Source: a virus. From it: DNA of 27,825 nucleotides. The translations under genes were made by a program, and so were the position numbers. The notes beneath the pieces were generated by a model. The model did no database searches. It was given only the letters and a program-made list of their open reading frames with translations, and was not told the DNA's origin. The DNA is taken from the IMG/VR virus record IMGVR_UViG_3300047564_000181, positions 1-27,825 of that record, one strand, 5' to 3'. Shown piece by piece: positions 6,241 to 13,864 of this stretch (position 1 is the first letter of the stretch; each line of letters opens with the position of its first letter).

Positions 6241-8205
6241 TTAGACGACAGTACGGGCAACTACTTGAATTACTCCACCATAACCAGAGAAGTTTCCGTT
6301 AGGTGGTGTTGTGCGGGTAAATGTAACCTGCTCAACTACTGCTTCGATAGGTTCTCCTCCAGCAGTAAAGTCTTGAATGATGAGCGTTTCGCCCAATGCT
6401 TCCATCTGTTCTAGTGCTTGCAAGCGAGCAAGTGCATAACCTTGGAAGCCAATGATTTGCTTGTTGCGGTCAGTCTCTTGGTCAAAGCAGAACAATGGAA
6501 TCTGTAACACACGAGCACGAGTAGGTGTAGGCAAAGCCTTGACTGAGTATCCGTAGATGACAGCACCAGTTGTTGCGATTGTATTGTTTCTGTTTAAACG
6601 GAATTTAAACTGTGCCTCTGCTGTAACATCATTAAAGACAGGGGCTAAGTCGTAGTCATAGATAGCGGTAGTACCTTCTGGCACTGTCTGAAATGCTATG
6701 TCTGTACCATCGAGAACACGGAACATATCTATGTCACCTTGTAGTGTTCCTTCAAGGCGCAACTTAATACGCTTCCACGCTTTGTTTTCAAAAGTATCGA
6801 AGCGAATAATGCCAGTAGTTATTTCACCTGACTCAAGGTAATCTGTTTGAGACTCTCGCCATAGTCCAGAGTTTTCAACAGTAAATGCCATGTGTCCATT
6901 AGCAAATGTAGCAATAGACCATACACTGCCAGTAACGCCTTCTGCATATATATCCTTAGCATAAGCATACTTGCCACTACCAAGTGGTGCACCAAGGTTA
7001 ATGCGAATAAGTCCTGAGTAACTATTTACTTCACCCTTAACGCCTGCAAAAATGTACTCATTGCTGGCAGTAAATGCGTAGATGTCATTGGCTGATTCGT
7101 ATACAAGTGGACCATACGATAGGTTTCCGCTGGCATCTGAAACTGCAATACGCACACCTCGGCTAGTACCAAGGGCTACGAATGTACCAAGGTACCCATA
7201 CATAGCGGTAAGGCGTTCGCCTCGAGGCAACACAAGTACTGTAGTCATGGTGCCTAAAGCACCAGTGTTATCTACTGTAATCTTAAGGGCGATACCCTCA
7301 TCACCTGAGAATCCGCCAACATAAATAGCAGCACTTGACTCTGTAATACCCATGAATCTAAATCCAATAGGTAGGGTAGCGCTACCATTGACGGCAGTAA
7401 GAGTGCTGAGGTTAATGCTTGAGCCTAGGTTACGGGCTAATTCATAGACAAATGTATTCTTATTGACATCAGTAAAGCCCAGCATAAAGCGTTGCTTGAC
7501 ATAGGAAATAAAAGCAGTTGCGGCATTGGCTGTGTTGATTGCGTAGTCTTGATGCAGGGCAGGTGAGTTCTGGTCAAATGAGTAACGCCATACTTTAGTA
7601 GGCGTGACCATCATTAAATCATTACCACCCATTGCAGCATAAAGAATTTCTTCATTGATTGCTGTGTTGTTAACAACTGTTGTTGATGAGCCAGCGGTAG
7701 TAGTAATGGTTACGCGGGCTGTAACGGCTGCTGAACCAGTGACTTTAACAAGGTACTCAGTGCCACTAATGATGGTAGAGAATACGCCAGAGCGGGCAGT
7801 AGAAGCCTGTGTAAGGCTTGTAGAGTGGAGCAGGCTCAACTGTCCTGGAGTCCATGGGTCTACGCCCACTGAGTCAGAGAACTGAAACTTAACTTCATCA
7901 GGGGTGCCAACGATAGGCTCCTGATAGGTGATGCCTCCACCTAAATGGAAGGATGACTGTGAACGAATCCAATAGCCTGAGCCTGAGAGCGACTGCTCAC
8001 CTGGGTCACGGGCATTGTCAAAACGCTGAGTTCTAAACTCTGCAGTCTGACGGCGGTACGGGGTTGCATCTGTAATGCCATAGATAAACGGCATGCCACC
8101 AATAGCAACATCAAACTTGTAGGTGGTTGGGTCATAGTAGGCGGAGGTTCGACCAGACAGGTCAATGATTACGCGCTCGGATATATCAGGTGGTCTGCTT
8201 GCCAC
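6241..8205 (-). CDS. Large tail protein, beta-rich
   Basis: A 654-aa virion protein. The first 95 residues (ISERVIIDLSGRTSAYYDPT and following) look like a conserved attachment region with repeated tyrosine and arginine motifs. Residues about 140-430 are strand-rich with blade-like repeats (GGNDLMMVTPTKVWRYSF, GGFSGDEGIALKITVDN, VALGTSRGVRIAVSDASGN), which suggest a beta-propeller. The last 200 residues form another beta domain (WKRIKLRLEGTLQGDIDMFR). No enzyme motif is seen. It starts at GTG 8203-8205 behind AAGGAG. It is followed by the lysis genes and preceded by the sulfation-like cassette. A tail knob or receptor-binding role is inference from size and place. Confidence 0.65.
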   Translation of the reverse strand: MASRPPDISERVIIDLSGRTSAYYDPTTYKFDVAIGGMPFIYGITDATPYRRQTAEFRTQRFDNARDPGEQSLSGSGYWIRSQSSFHLGGGITYQEPIVGTPDEVKFQFSDSVGVDPWTPGQLSLLHSTSLTQASTARSGVFSTIISGTEYLVKVTGSAAVTARVTITTTAGSSTTVVNNTAINEEILYAAMGGNDLMMVTPTKVWRYSFDQNSPALHQDYAINTANAATAFISYVKQRFMLGFTDVNKNTFVYELARNLGSSINLSTLTAVNGSATLPIGFRFMGITESSAAIYVGGFSGDEGIALKITVDNTGALGTMTTVLVLPRGERLTAMYGYLGTFVALGTSRGVRIAVSDASGNLSYGPLVYESANDIYAFTASNEYIFAGVKGEVNSYSGLIRINLGAPLGSGKYAYAKDIYAEGVTGSVWSIATFANGHMAFTVENSGLWRESQTDYLESGEITTGIIRFDTFENKAWKRIKLRLEGTLQGDIDMFRVLDGTDIAFQTVPEGTTAIYDYDLAPVFNDVTAEAQFKFRLNRNNTIATTGAVIYGYSVKALPTPTRARVLQIPLFCFDQETDRNKQIIGFQGYALARLQALEQMEALGETLIIQDFTAGGEPIEAVVEQVTFTRTTPPNGNFSGYGGVIQVVARTVV

Positions 8206-8214
8206 TATGTCTCC

Positions 8215-8424
8215 TTAATTAGATTTTCTACCCCAGGATATTTTGTCCCAGATTCTTTCGTGCCAGTAATAGATACCGACCTTGACTACTGTTTCCCAAA
8301 GCGCAATCAGCGCAGAAAGAGTTCCTTCGCCAGTGATAACAAATACAACAGCAAAAGAACTGAGTGTTCCAAAAATTCTATAACTGAGTGATTTGCTAAA
8401 CGAACGAGCCTTGGTTACTTTCAC
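8215..8424 (-). CDS. DUF2061 membrane protein
   Basis: This 69-aa protein matches the DUF2061 pattern. It starts with basic residues (ARSFSKSLSYRIFGTLSSF), has two hydrophobic segments (FAVVFVITGEGTLSALIALW and VVKVGIYYWHERIW), and ends ERIWDKISWGRK, where the YYxHERxW motif is characteristic. In bacteria DUF2061 genes are often found beside, or fused to, sulfate-activation genes such as cysC/cysN; this is from memory of the family. Here it overlaps the APS-kinase-like gene by 4 bp (GTGA, GTG start), which keeps that association. Its biochemical role is not known; transport or membrane anchoring of the pathway is a guess. Confidence 0.8.
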   Translation of the reverse strand: MKVTKARSFSKSLSYRIFGTLSSFAVVFVITGEGTLSALIALWETVVKVGIYYWHERIWDKISWGRKSN

Positions 8425-9167
8425 AAGCCAAGTTCTTTTCTTTTCTGTGTTGCTGAAATTGCATGTATGTCTGCACCTAAATCAACTTGCTCAATCTTGT
8501 AACCTACATCACGACCATAAACTATGTTGGTAATGTTAGGAAACTTTACAACGAAAGATGACCGTTCTTCGGCTCGTATCCGATTGGCAACTTCTTGATA
8601 AGGCAGAGGGTCTTTCTCGCTAGTGCCGTGAGTATCCCTAACGCCAATAACAACCTGTGCTGTACGCTCATGTGCTTTCTCCAATAGTGCGTGATGACCC
8701 TCATGCCATGGTTGATAACGACCAAGTAGCAAGGTAGTGGGTGCTTTCCAATCGTGTAGATTAGATTGAGCAATGATTAAATCTGTTTGACCTTTGCTGT
8801 CGTAAGACACAAAATGATAATCAAACTCAGTAGGCTTTTCCCATAGTTTGTTAGTGTCCTCGAAGCGACCCTCGGCAAGTGTGTCCATCCAGATACAGAT
8901 GTCAGGCTTGCCAAAGGCTGCACGAGTAGCAGCGGTAGGGCAGATGAAGTCAACAACAACATCTAAGCCTTGGCTAGATAGCATCTTAGCCATCTCACCA
9001 AGACGGCGAGCATGCTCAACTCTATCATCAGGCGTAAAGCCAAGGTCAGAGTTAATGGTTGCCCGTACATAATCAGCGTTTAAATGTACAGCATTGATGC
9101 GGTCAGCCAGAGCAGTGGCAAGTGTTGTCTTACCACTGCCAGGCAGACCAATGATTTGAATAATCAT
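8421..9167 (-). CDS. APS-kinase-like P-loop kinase fused to HxGH nucleotidyltransferase
   Basis: A 248-aa two-domain enzyme. The N-terminal half is CysC-like: Walker A GLPGSGKTT (7-15), HLNADYVRATIN (28-39) in place of the D-G-D-x-x-R substrate motif, LGFTPDDRVEHARRLGEMAK (42-61), and a following strand DVVVDFICPTAATR. The C-terminal half is a nucleotidyltransferase: LLLGRYQPWHEGHHALLEKA with H-x-G-H at 155-158, and a closing ISATQKR motif (237-243). HxGH and ISxTxxR motifs are shared by NMN adenylyltransferases and ATP sulfurylases. It may therefore make APS and then PAPS from sulfate and ATP, or the second half may act in NAD or another nucleotide pathway. The start overlaps the sulfotransferase-like gene's stop by 1 bp (TAATG). 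The domain calls are firm, the joint pathway is inference. Confidence 0.8.
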   Translation of the reverse strand: MIIQIIGLPGSGKTTLATALADRINAVHLNADYVRATINSDLGFTPDDRVEHARRLGEMAKMLSSQGLDVVVDFICPTAATRAAFGKPDICIWMDTLAEGRFEDTNKLWEKPTEFDYHFVSYDSKGQTDLIIAQSNLHDWKAPTTLLLGRYQPWHEGHHALLEKAHERTAQVVIGVRDTHGTSEKDPLPYQEVANRIRAEERSSFVVKFPNITNIVYGRDVGYKIEQVDLGADIHAISATQKRKELGL

Positions 9168-10024
9168 TATGCTTCTATGAACACCAATAGTTTTGTATAG
9201 AGTTCGTTAGCCTTAGCAATCAAATCAGCAAAGCGCTCTTGATTTAAGATAGCCTTTGCTGCATCAAGTTCATCTTGATTGTCAATAGGCACATTGTAAG
9301 CCTCAGTTAAAGCAGCCACTTCACTAAGGTTATCAAATACTGTATCCTTATTAAATGGCTGTGCTTCTAGATTAAGAATATTACTTAATGCAGAAATTAC
9401 TTTTTCTGGAGTTTGTGTTGCTGTTTCAAAAGTAAAGATTGTTACATTGTTTTTATTATCTAAAGTTACTTGTAACATATCAATGTGCTTCTGAATTAAG
9501 TTATTTAATTCTCTATTCTTTGTTGTATCTAAACTAGACATAACAATTTGTGATGCAAGAGAATCTATTGGGTTACGAAGTGTAGTTACAAGAGCATCAA
9601 ACTTATGCGTTGGCTCAGTAAATGATAGCAATGAGTGAGGCAGTGGGTATCCCCATCTTTGAAATGCATTTGGAAACGCTTGATTGATTAAACTAATAGT
9701 CCAAATGTTTGCACATCTTGGAGGAGCATCAAACAAAATTGATGGGCTGGTTGGCTCTACAATTCCTTGCCAAGAATCTATAAATGTTGGTACATATTTA
9801 TTTTCATCAAGTACAAACATATCATTTATTGAATCGTAAATAAAACCTTTTCCTGCAAACTGGTTTCTAAAATTTCTATTGTATGAAGTTTGAACCCAGT
9901 TGCCTTCAAGACCAATAGAAGCAATATAATCTTTGCCCTGTTGTTCTGTTTCGGCATTTTTATTATCAACAACAATTACTTCTTCAACTACATTATTTTC
10001 ATTTACTTTTGCAAAATGTGCCAT
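9167..10024 (-). CDS. Tail-associated domain fused to a sulfotransferase-like domain
   Basis: A 285-aa protein in two parts. Residues 1-75 (MAHFAKVNENNVVEEVIVVD, then NWVQTSYNRNFRNQFAGKG) match a domain I know from marine-phage tail-fibre neighbourhoods. Residues about 95-230 resemble PAPS-dependent sulfotransferases. ILFDAPPRCANIWT (97-109) sits where the 5'-phosphosulfate loop (PRSGTTW-like) is expected, and TTLRNPIDSLASQI (147-160) where the 3'-phosphate site R-x-P-x-D-x3-S is expected. FTFETATQTPEKVISALSNI recalls the family's later E-D-L-type strand and helix. Base composition is more AT-rich than the flanking fibre genes. It is coupled by TAATG overlaps to the adhesin gene upstream and the APS-kinase-like gene downstream. 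A degenerate, non-catalytic fold is possible, since the loop is not canonical. Confidence 0.65.
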   Translation of the reverse strand: MAHFAKVNENNVVEEVIVVDNKNAETEQQGKDYIASIGLEGNWVQTSYNRNFRNQFAGKGFIYDSINDMFVLDENKYVPTFIDSWQGIVEPTSPSILFDAPPRCANIWTISLINQAFPNAFQRWGYPLPHSLLSFTEPTHKFDALVTTLRNPIDSLASQIVMSSLDTTKNRELNNLIQKHIDMLQVTLDNKNNVTIFTFETATQTPEKVISALSNILNLEAQPFNKDTVFDNLSEVAALTEAYNVPIDNQDELDAAKAILNQERFADLIAKANELYTKLLVFIEA

Positions 10025-11454
10025 TAGATAGCCACCCTTACTATTACAATCCCAGAACCACCTGAACCATTTACGCCATAACCTGCAGGCGCACCACCAT
10101 TAAGCCCACCTGCACCGCCACCAGTGTTTGCTGCTGCGCTGATTCCATTGGTAGTAGTAGCAGATGCTGTTCCGCCACCTAAACCACCAGCGTATGTCAC
10201 GCTGCCAGAGCCAGCACCTCCACCACCACCTGCATAGTAAGTAGAAGTTCCGCTTATTGAAGTTGCAGCACCATCGCCACCAGCAGTTCCAGTTGTATCG
10301 TTAGGCATGTTTGCACCAGCAACACCTGCACCACCGCCACCTGCACCACGGGTCCATGCAGTATAAACAGCACCTCTGCCATTACCACCATTGTTTCCTT
10401 GACCAGCAGTTCCTAGCCCGCCGTTTCCGTCATTACCAGAGTTGTAGTTAGTTCCACCGCCTCCGCCAGAACCTCCGTCACCGCCTCGTTGTTCTACGGT
10501 CCAAGTATTATTTACATTTGTAATCATACCTCCACCACCGCCACCAGTAGCAGTAAGTGCGCTAGAAAAAGCAATGGAAGAATTAGAACCTTGGTTTCCT
10601 CGAAGTCCGCTTGCTCCACGATTACCCGATTTTCCAGCACCACCAGCACCAACGGTTACAGTAAATGAACCAGTAGCAGCAGAAGTTCTTGTGCCAGTTA
10701 ACATACCACCACCACCACCACCGCCAGCAGACCCAGCGCCACCGCCTGCAATAATAACATAATCAATATTTGTAACGGTATTTACATTTAAAGTTCCAGA
10801 TGATGTAAATGTATTAACTAAATAACTTGTAGAACCACTTGTATATGTTGATGCTGTACCACCTGTAATTGGCAGAGAACAATTATTATTTGTAGTCACA
10901 GAAACACTAATACCAGTAACTCCATTAGCATCAGATGCAACTAATAGTGCTACGCCAGGTTCACCATTAACGGCGGTTGGAATAGTAACACTTGTTTTAG
11001 GTGAAGATGTAGTTGCAAAAGATGTGCTACCTCCATTTGACCAATATGCAGTTATATTTGTAGCACCTGCTGGTGGTGTAAAAGTAAATGTTGCTGCTGC
11101 GCCAGCGGTATAAGTAGATGACACACTAGTAGGTGCTGTAATTTGAGTATAGGCACCAAGTCTAATGTTAATATTTAATGGATAAGTTAGACCAGAAGGA
11201 ATAACAATTTTAGTTACAGACGAACCAACTGAGATATAACCCTTACCACCGCGAATGGTGCCTGTATATCTGTAGCCATCGGCATCTGCAAAACCTAAAG
11301 TAAATGATGACTGAACAGTATCGGTTGTAATTTCATACACACCAACAGAAAGTCCTGTACTTAAATTATATGTACCAGCAGCAGTTGCTGGAAATGTTTG
11401 AGATGCTGGGTCACCGCTTACAACGGTAACGGGAGGATATACTTGAATAGTCAT
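10024..11454 (-). CDS. Glycine-rich tail fibre adhesin
   Basis: This 476-aa protein has an N-terminal half of beta repeats with Ig-like features (ITAPTSVSSTYTAGAAATFT, GVALLVASDANGVTGISVSV). From about residue 230 it becomes a long glycine-rich domain that opens VIIAGGGAGSAGGGGGGGML and ends GGSGIVIVRVAI. This design, glycine runs interrupted by variable loops and closed by a G-x-G-x-V-I-V-R strand, matches phage adhesins that form stacked polyglycine helices, as in gp38 of S16-type phages. The loops between glycine runs would bind a host surface. It follows the 104-aa protein by a TAATG overlap and precedes the sulfotransferase-like gene by another. Receptor binding is inferred from architecture. 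Confidence 0.75.
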   Translation of the reverse strand: MTIQVYPPVTVVSGDPASQTFPATAAGTYNLSTGLSVGVYEITTDTVQSSFTLGFADADGYRYTGTIRGGKGYISVGSSVTKIVIPSGLTYPLNINIRLGAYTQITAPTSVSSTYTAGAAATFTFTPPAGATNITAYWSNGGSTSFATTSSPKTSVTIPTAVNGEPGVALLVASDANGVTGISVSVTTNNNCSLPITGGTASTYTSGSTSYLVNTFTSSGTLNVNTVTNIDYVIIAGGGAGSAGGGGGGGMLTGTRTSAATGSFTVTVGAGGAGKSGNRGASGLRGNQGSNSSIAFSSALTATGGGGGGMITNVNNTWTVEQRGGDGGSGGGGGTNYNSGNDGNGGLGTAGQGNNGGNGRGAVYTAWTRGAGGGGAGVAGANMPNDTTGTAGGDGAATSISGTSTYYAGGGGGAGSGSVTYAGGLGGGTASATTTNGISAAANTGGGAGGLNGGAPAGYGVNGSGGSGIVIVRVAI

Positions 11455-11768
11455 TAGTTAATCTCCACTCCACTGATATGGATGCTCACTGCAGTTGTTG
11501 ATGCAAAACCAGTAATTGTCTTTGGTGTTGCATTTGCTGGCAGTACCTGCTTAAGGTCAAACCCAATAAGAGAGTTTGCTGCGACAGATACAGCAGGAAC
11601 AATTACAACGCCATCCATTGCAACAGTAACTGTTGATGTAGATGCTGCTGCATTTGCCAACACAATGTTGGTTACAACGGCAACTGATGTTGTAGTTGGT
11701 GCTGTATAGAGTGTTGTACTAGAAGTTGCTGCTGCTGTTCTAGCCAGCGCCTTGGATGTTACAGTCAT
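11454..11768 (-). CDS. Small beta-sandwich virion protein
   Basis: This 104-aa protein is rich in Thr, Ala and Val and has alternating strand patterns (TTLYTAPTTTSVAVVTNIVLAN, STVTVAMDGVVIVPAVSVAA, KTITGFASTTAVSIHISGVE). The pattern matches small phage structural proteins with a jelly-roll or Ig-like fold that accompany fibres or decorate heads. No enzyme motif or membrane segment is present. It sits between the repeat fibre and the glycine-rich adhesin. The ribosome site AAAGGT precedes the start, and its stop overlaps the next ATG by 1 bp. It could be a fibre-base, cap or decoration protein. Confidence 0.6.
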   Translation of the reverse strand: MTVTSKALARTAAATSSTTLYTAPTTTSVAVVTNIVLANAAASTSTVTVAMDGVVIVPAVSVAANSLIGFDLKQVLPANATPKTITGFASTTAVSIHISGVEIN

Positions 11769-11786
11769 TATTTGCTGTACCTTTCT

Positions 11787-13856
11787 TTAGAGAACGCCCA
11801 TTACGGCATTGATATTTATATCGTCTGTGTAGCCTGTTGCTATTGAGAATGTTGAATCAGTTAGAGTAAGTCCAGTACCAGCGCTATATGTTATTGCTTC
11901 GCCAAACTGAACCCAATCTTGTCCTGAAAAACTTGATAGGCTGTAGTTATTTTGTACCCAAGAAGTTCCAGTGTAAAGAGTTCCTTCTAGGATATAGACA
12001 GATGCACCGTTAAGTTCTGTGTAAACATCAGCATCAGATGAACGACTAAGTGTATATGTGCTTCCATTATCTGAGTAAGTATAGATACCGTTGTCAGAAG
12101 ATGTTGTCTGTCCATTGACAAGAATTCTATATCCACTGTCAGCAGCAACTAAAGCAGCATGACCATCAATAACTAAAGTTCCTGCTGTTCCAGTTAAGGC
12201 AATGTTTGAAGTAGAGCGTAGGTTAGCCGCTGCCTTCCAAGTTAAACCATTAACCTTGTTATCTACATACTGCTTATTGGCAATGCCAAGGTTTACTGTT
12301 GGGTCAGCAGTTGTTAAGCCAGCATCAAGTGTTAGACCAACGATTGTTGTATATGTAGTACCAGAGGCAATAGTTGTACTGCCAAGAGTAGGAGCAGTGT
12401 AAACACTTGTGGTAGCAATCTGAACCCATGCGCTGCCTGACCACACATACATGTTATTAAGGACATCGTTCCAGTAGATAGCACCTACAAGAAGTGTGTT
12501 GCCATCGTTATCTACTGTTGGAGGGGATGACTTGCTACCAAGGTAGCGGTCATCAAATTGGTCATAAGTTGTAGCAGCAGATGATGCAGATGTTGCTGCT
12601 GAACTTGCACTTGTTGCTGCACTGGTTGCGCTTGTGGCTGCAGCAGAGGCGCTAGTTGCTGATGCTGATGCTGAGTTGGCTGCGCTAGTAGCAGATGTTG
12701 CAGCAGCCGTTGCAGAGTTAGCAGCGGATGTAGCACTTGTTGCCGCAGCGGTTGCACTTGCTGATGCAGAGGCTGCACTTGTTGCAGCAGCGGTAACGCT
12801 TGCATCCATTGTGCTTGCAGATGTAGCAGCACTAGCAGCGGATGTAGCAGCAGCAGTGGCTGATGCAGCAGCAGAAGTGGCTGAGGTTGCAGCAGCGCTT
12901 GCGCTGTTAGCAGCAGAAGTTGCATAACCTGCAATAGTTGCTACAGAAGCAGCAGCCGTAGTTGCAGAAGCAGCAGCGCTTGTTGCGCTGGTTGCTGCTG
13001 CTGTAGCAGATGCTGCTGCGCTTGTAGCACTTGTTGCCGCTGCTGTTGCAGAGGCTGCAGCCGATGTAGCAGAAGTAGCAGCAGCAGTGGCGCTTGTTGC
13101 AGATGAGATAGCAGAGGTTTCTGAACTACCTGCGCTGGTGGCTGCACTTGCTGCACTTGTTGCAGCAGCCGTTGCACTGGCAGCAGCAGAGGCTGCGCTA
13201 GTAGCAGCGGCTGTTGCTGAGCCAAGGATGCTGTCTACATAAATCTTAGGTGTAGCAGATGAGTTGACCATTCCTGCGCTGGATAGACCAGTGATAACTG
13301 GTGAGCCAGAAATAGTTGGGCTAGTAAAGGTTGCAGTAGATGCAGTGACTGTTCCTGTAATTGTAGCGCCATTAACAGTAGGTGTAGTAAGAGTCTTGCG
13401 TGTAAGTGTTTGCTCTTTAAGAGTACCTACGATTACACCATCGCCTGTTGCAATACCGTGAACATGTGTCTGGTCAGCAGCATCAAGGATTGTCTGGTCA
13501 ATATCAAATCCACGAGCAGCAATGTGATTCTCTGACTCACGGAAGTCACGACCTGATACACCGTGGCGAACAACTGCTCCTGCGGAGTGTGCTACACCTT
13601 GAGTGTTATCTTCGCCTCGATACACGCTAAGTGTTGTACCGCTTCCAGCATAAACTGTGACTACTTCTTCTTTGGAAGTATCAGGGTCAACAATAAGTGT
13701 GTAAGGGTAACTGCCTGGGAAGCCAGAGACAGATGCAACAATGAACGCGGTGTTAGCCGCGCCTTGTGCCTGTGCTGGAATGGAACCTGATAGCGCTGTT
13801 TCTACTGCAATCGAGGAGTAGTACCGCGCTGGGGAGCCTGGGTCGCCTGCTGCCAT
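11787..13856 (-). CDS. Tail fibre with Ala/Ser/Thr repeat shaft
   Basis: A 689-aa fibre in three parts. Residues 28-118 hold a beta domain (FIVASVSGFPGSYPYTLIVD, then VYRGEDNTQGVAHSAGAVV) also found in the adaptor gene next door, probably for attachment. Residues about 210-430 are an extreme Ala/Ser/Thr repeat shaft. The C-terminal 250 residues start YDQFDDRYLG (a typical fibre joint) and continue with AIYWNDVLNNMYVWSGSAWV, NKQYVDNKVNGL and an end domain rich in Thr, Ser, Gly and Tyr. YVDNKVNGL-type motifs are common in phage fibres. It lies directly downstream of the adaptor candidate. A trimeric shaft carrying a host-binding tip is the likely form; the receptor is unknown. Confidence 0.8.
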   Translation of the reverse strand: MAAGDPGSPARYYSSIAVETALSGSIPAQAQGAANTAFIVASVSGFPGSYPYTLIVDPDTSKEEVVTVYAGSGTTLSVYRGEDNTQGVAHSAGAVVRHGVSGRDFRESENHIAARGFDIDQTILDAADQTHVHGIATGDGVIVGTLKEQTLTRKTLTTPTVNGATITGTVTASTATFTSPTISGSPVITGLSSAGMVNSSATPKIYVDSILGSATAAATSAASAAASATAAATSAASAATSAGSSETSAISSATSATAAATSATSAAASATAAATSATSAAASATAAATSATSAAASATTAAASVATIAGYATSAANSASAAATSATSAAASATAAATSAASAATSASTMDASVTAAATSAASASASATAAATSATSAANSATAAATSATSAANSASASATSASAAATSATSAATSASSAATSASSAATTYDQFDDRYLGSKSSPPTVDNDGNTLLVGAIYWNDVLNNMYVWSGSAWVQIATTSVYTAPTLGSTTIASGTTYTTIVGLTLDAGLTTADPTVNLGIANKQYVDNKVNGLTWKAAANLRSTSNIALTGTAGTLVIDGHAALVAADSGYRILVNGQTTSSDNGIYTYSDNGSTYTLSRSSDADVYTELNGASVYILEGTLYTGTSWVQNNYSLSSFSGQDWVQFGEAITYSAGTGLTLTDSTFSIATGYTDDININAVMGVL
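12560..13225 (-). repeat. Degenerate Ala/Ser/Thr heptad repeat region within the fibre gene
   Basis: About 220 codons read almost only Ala, Ser and Thr in a seven-residue rhythm, often as pairs such as SAAASAT-AAATSAT. GCA/GCT and AGC/ACA-type codons are mixed, so DNA copies are not identical. The regular heptads suggest a trimeric fibrous shaft. The reverse strand therefore shows a long false Ala/Val reading frame. Confidence 0.85.
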
Positions 13857-13864
13857 TTTTTAAC

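Noticed and set aside
10574-10762. Plus-strand proline-rich frame
   Set aside because: It is the reverse reading of glycine codons in the adhesin gene (GGN read back as NCC).
12634-12927. Plus-strand Ala/Val-rich reading frame inside the fibre gene
   Set aside because: It is the mirror of the Ala/Ser/Thr repeat codons, has no ribosome site, and its composition follows directly from the repeat.
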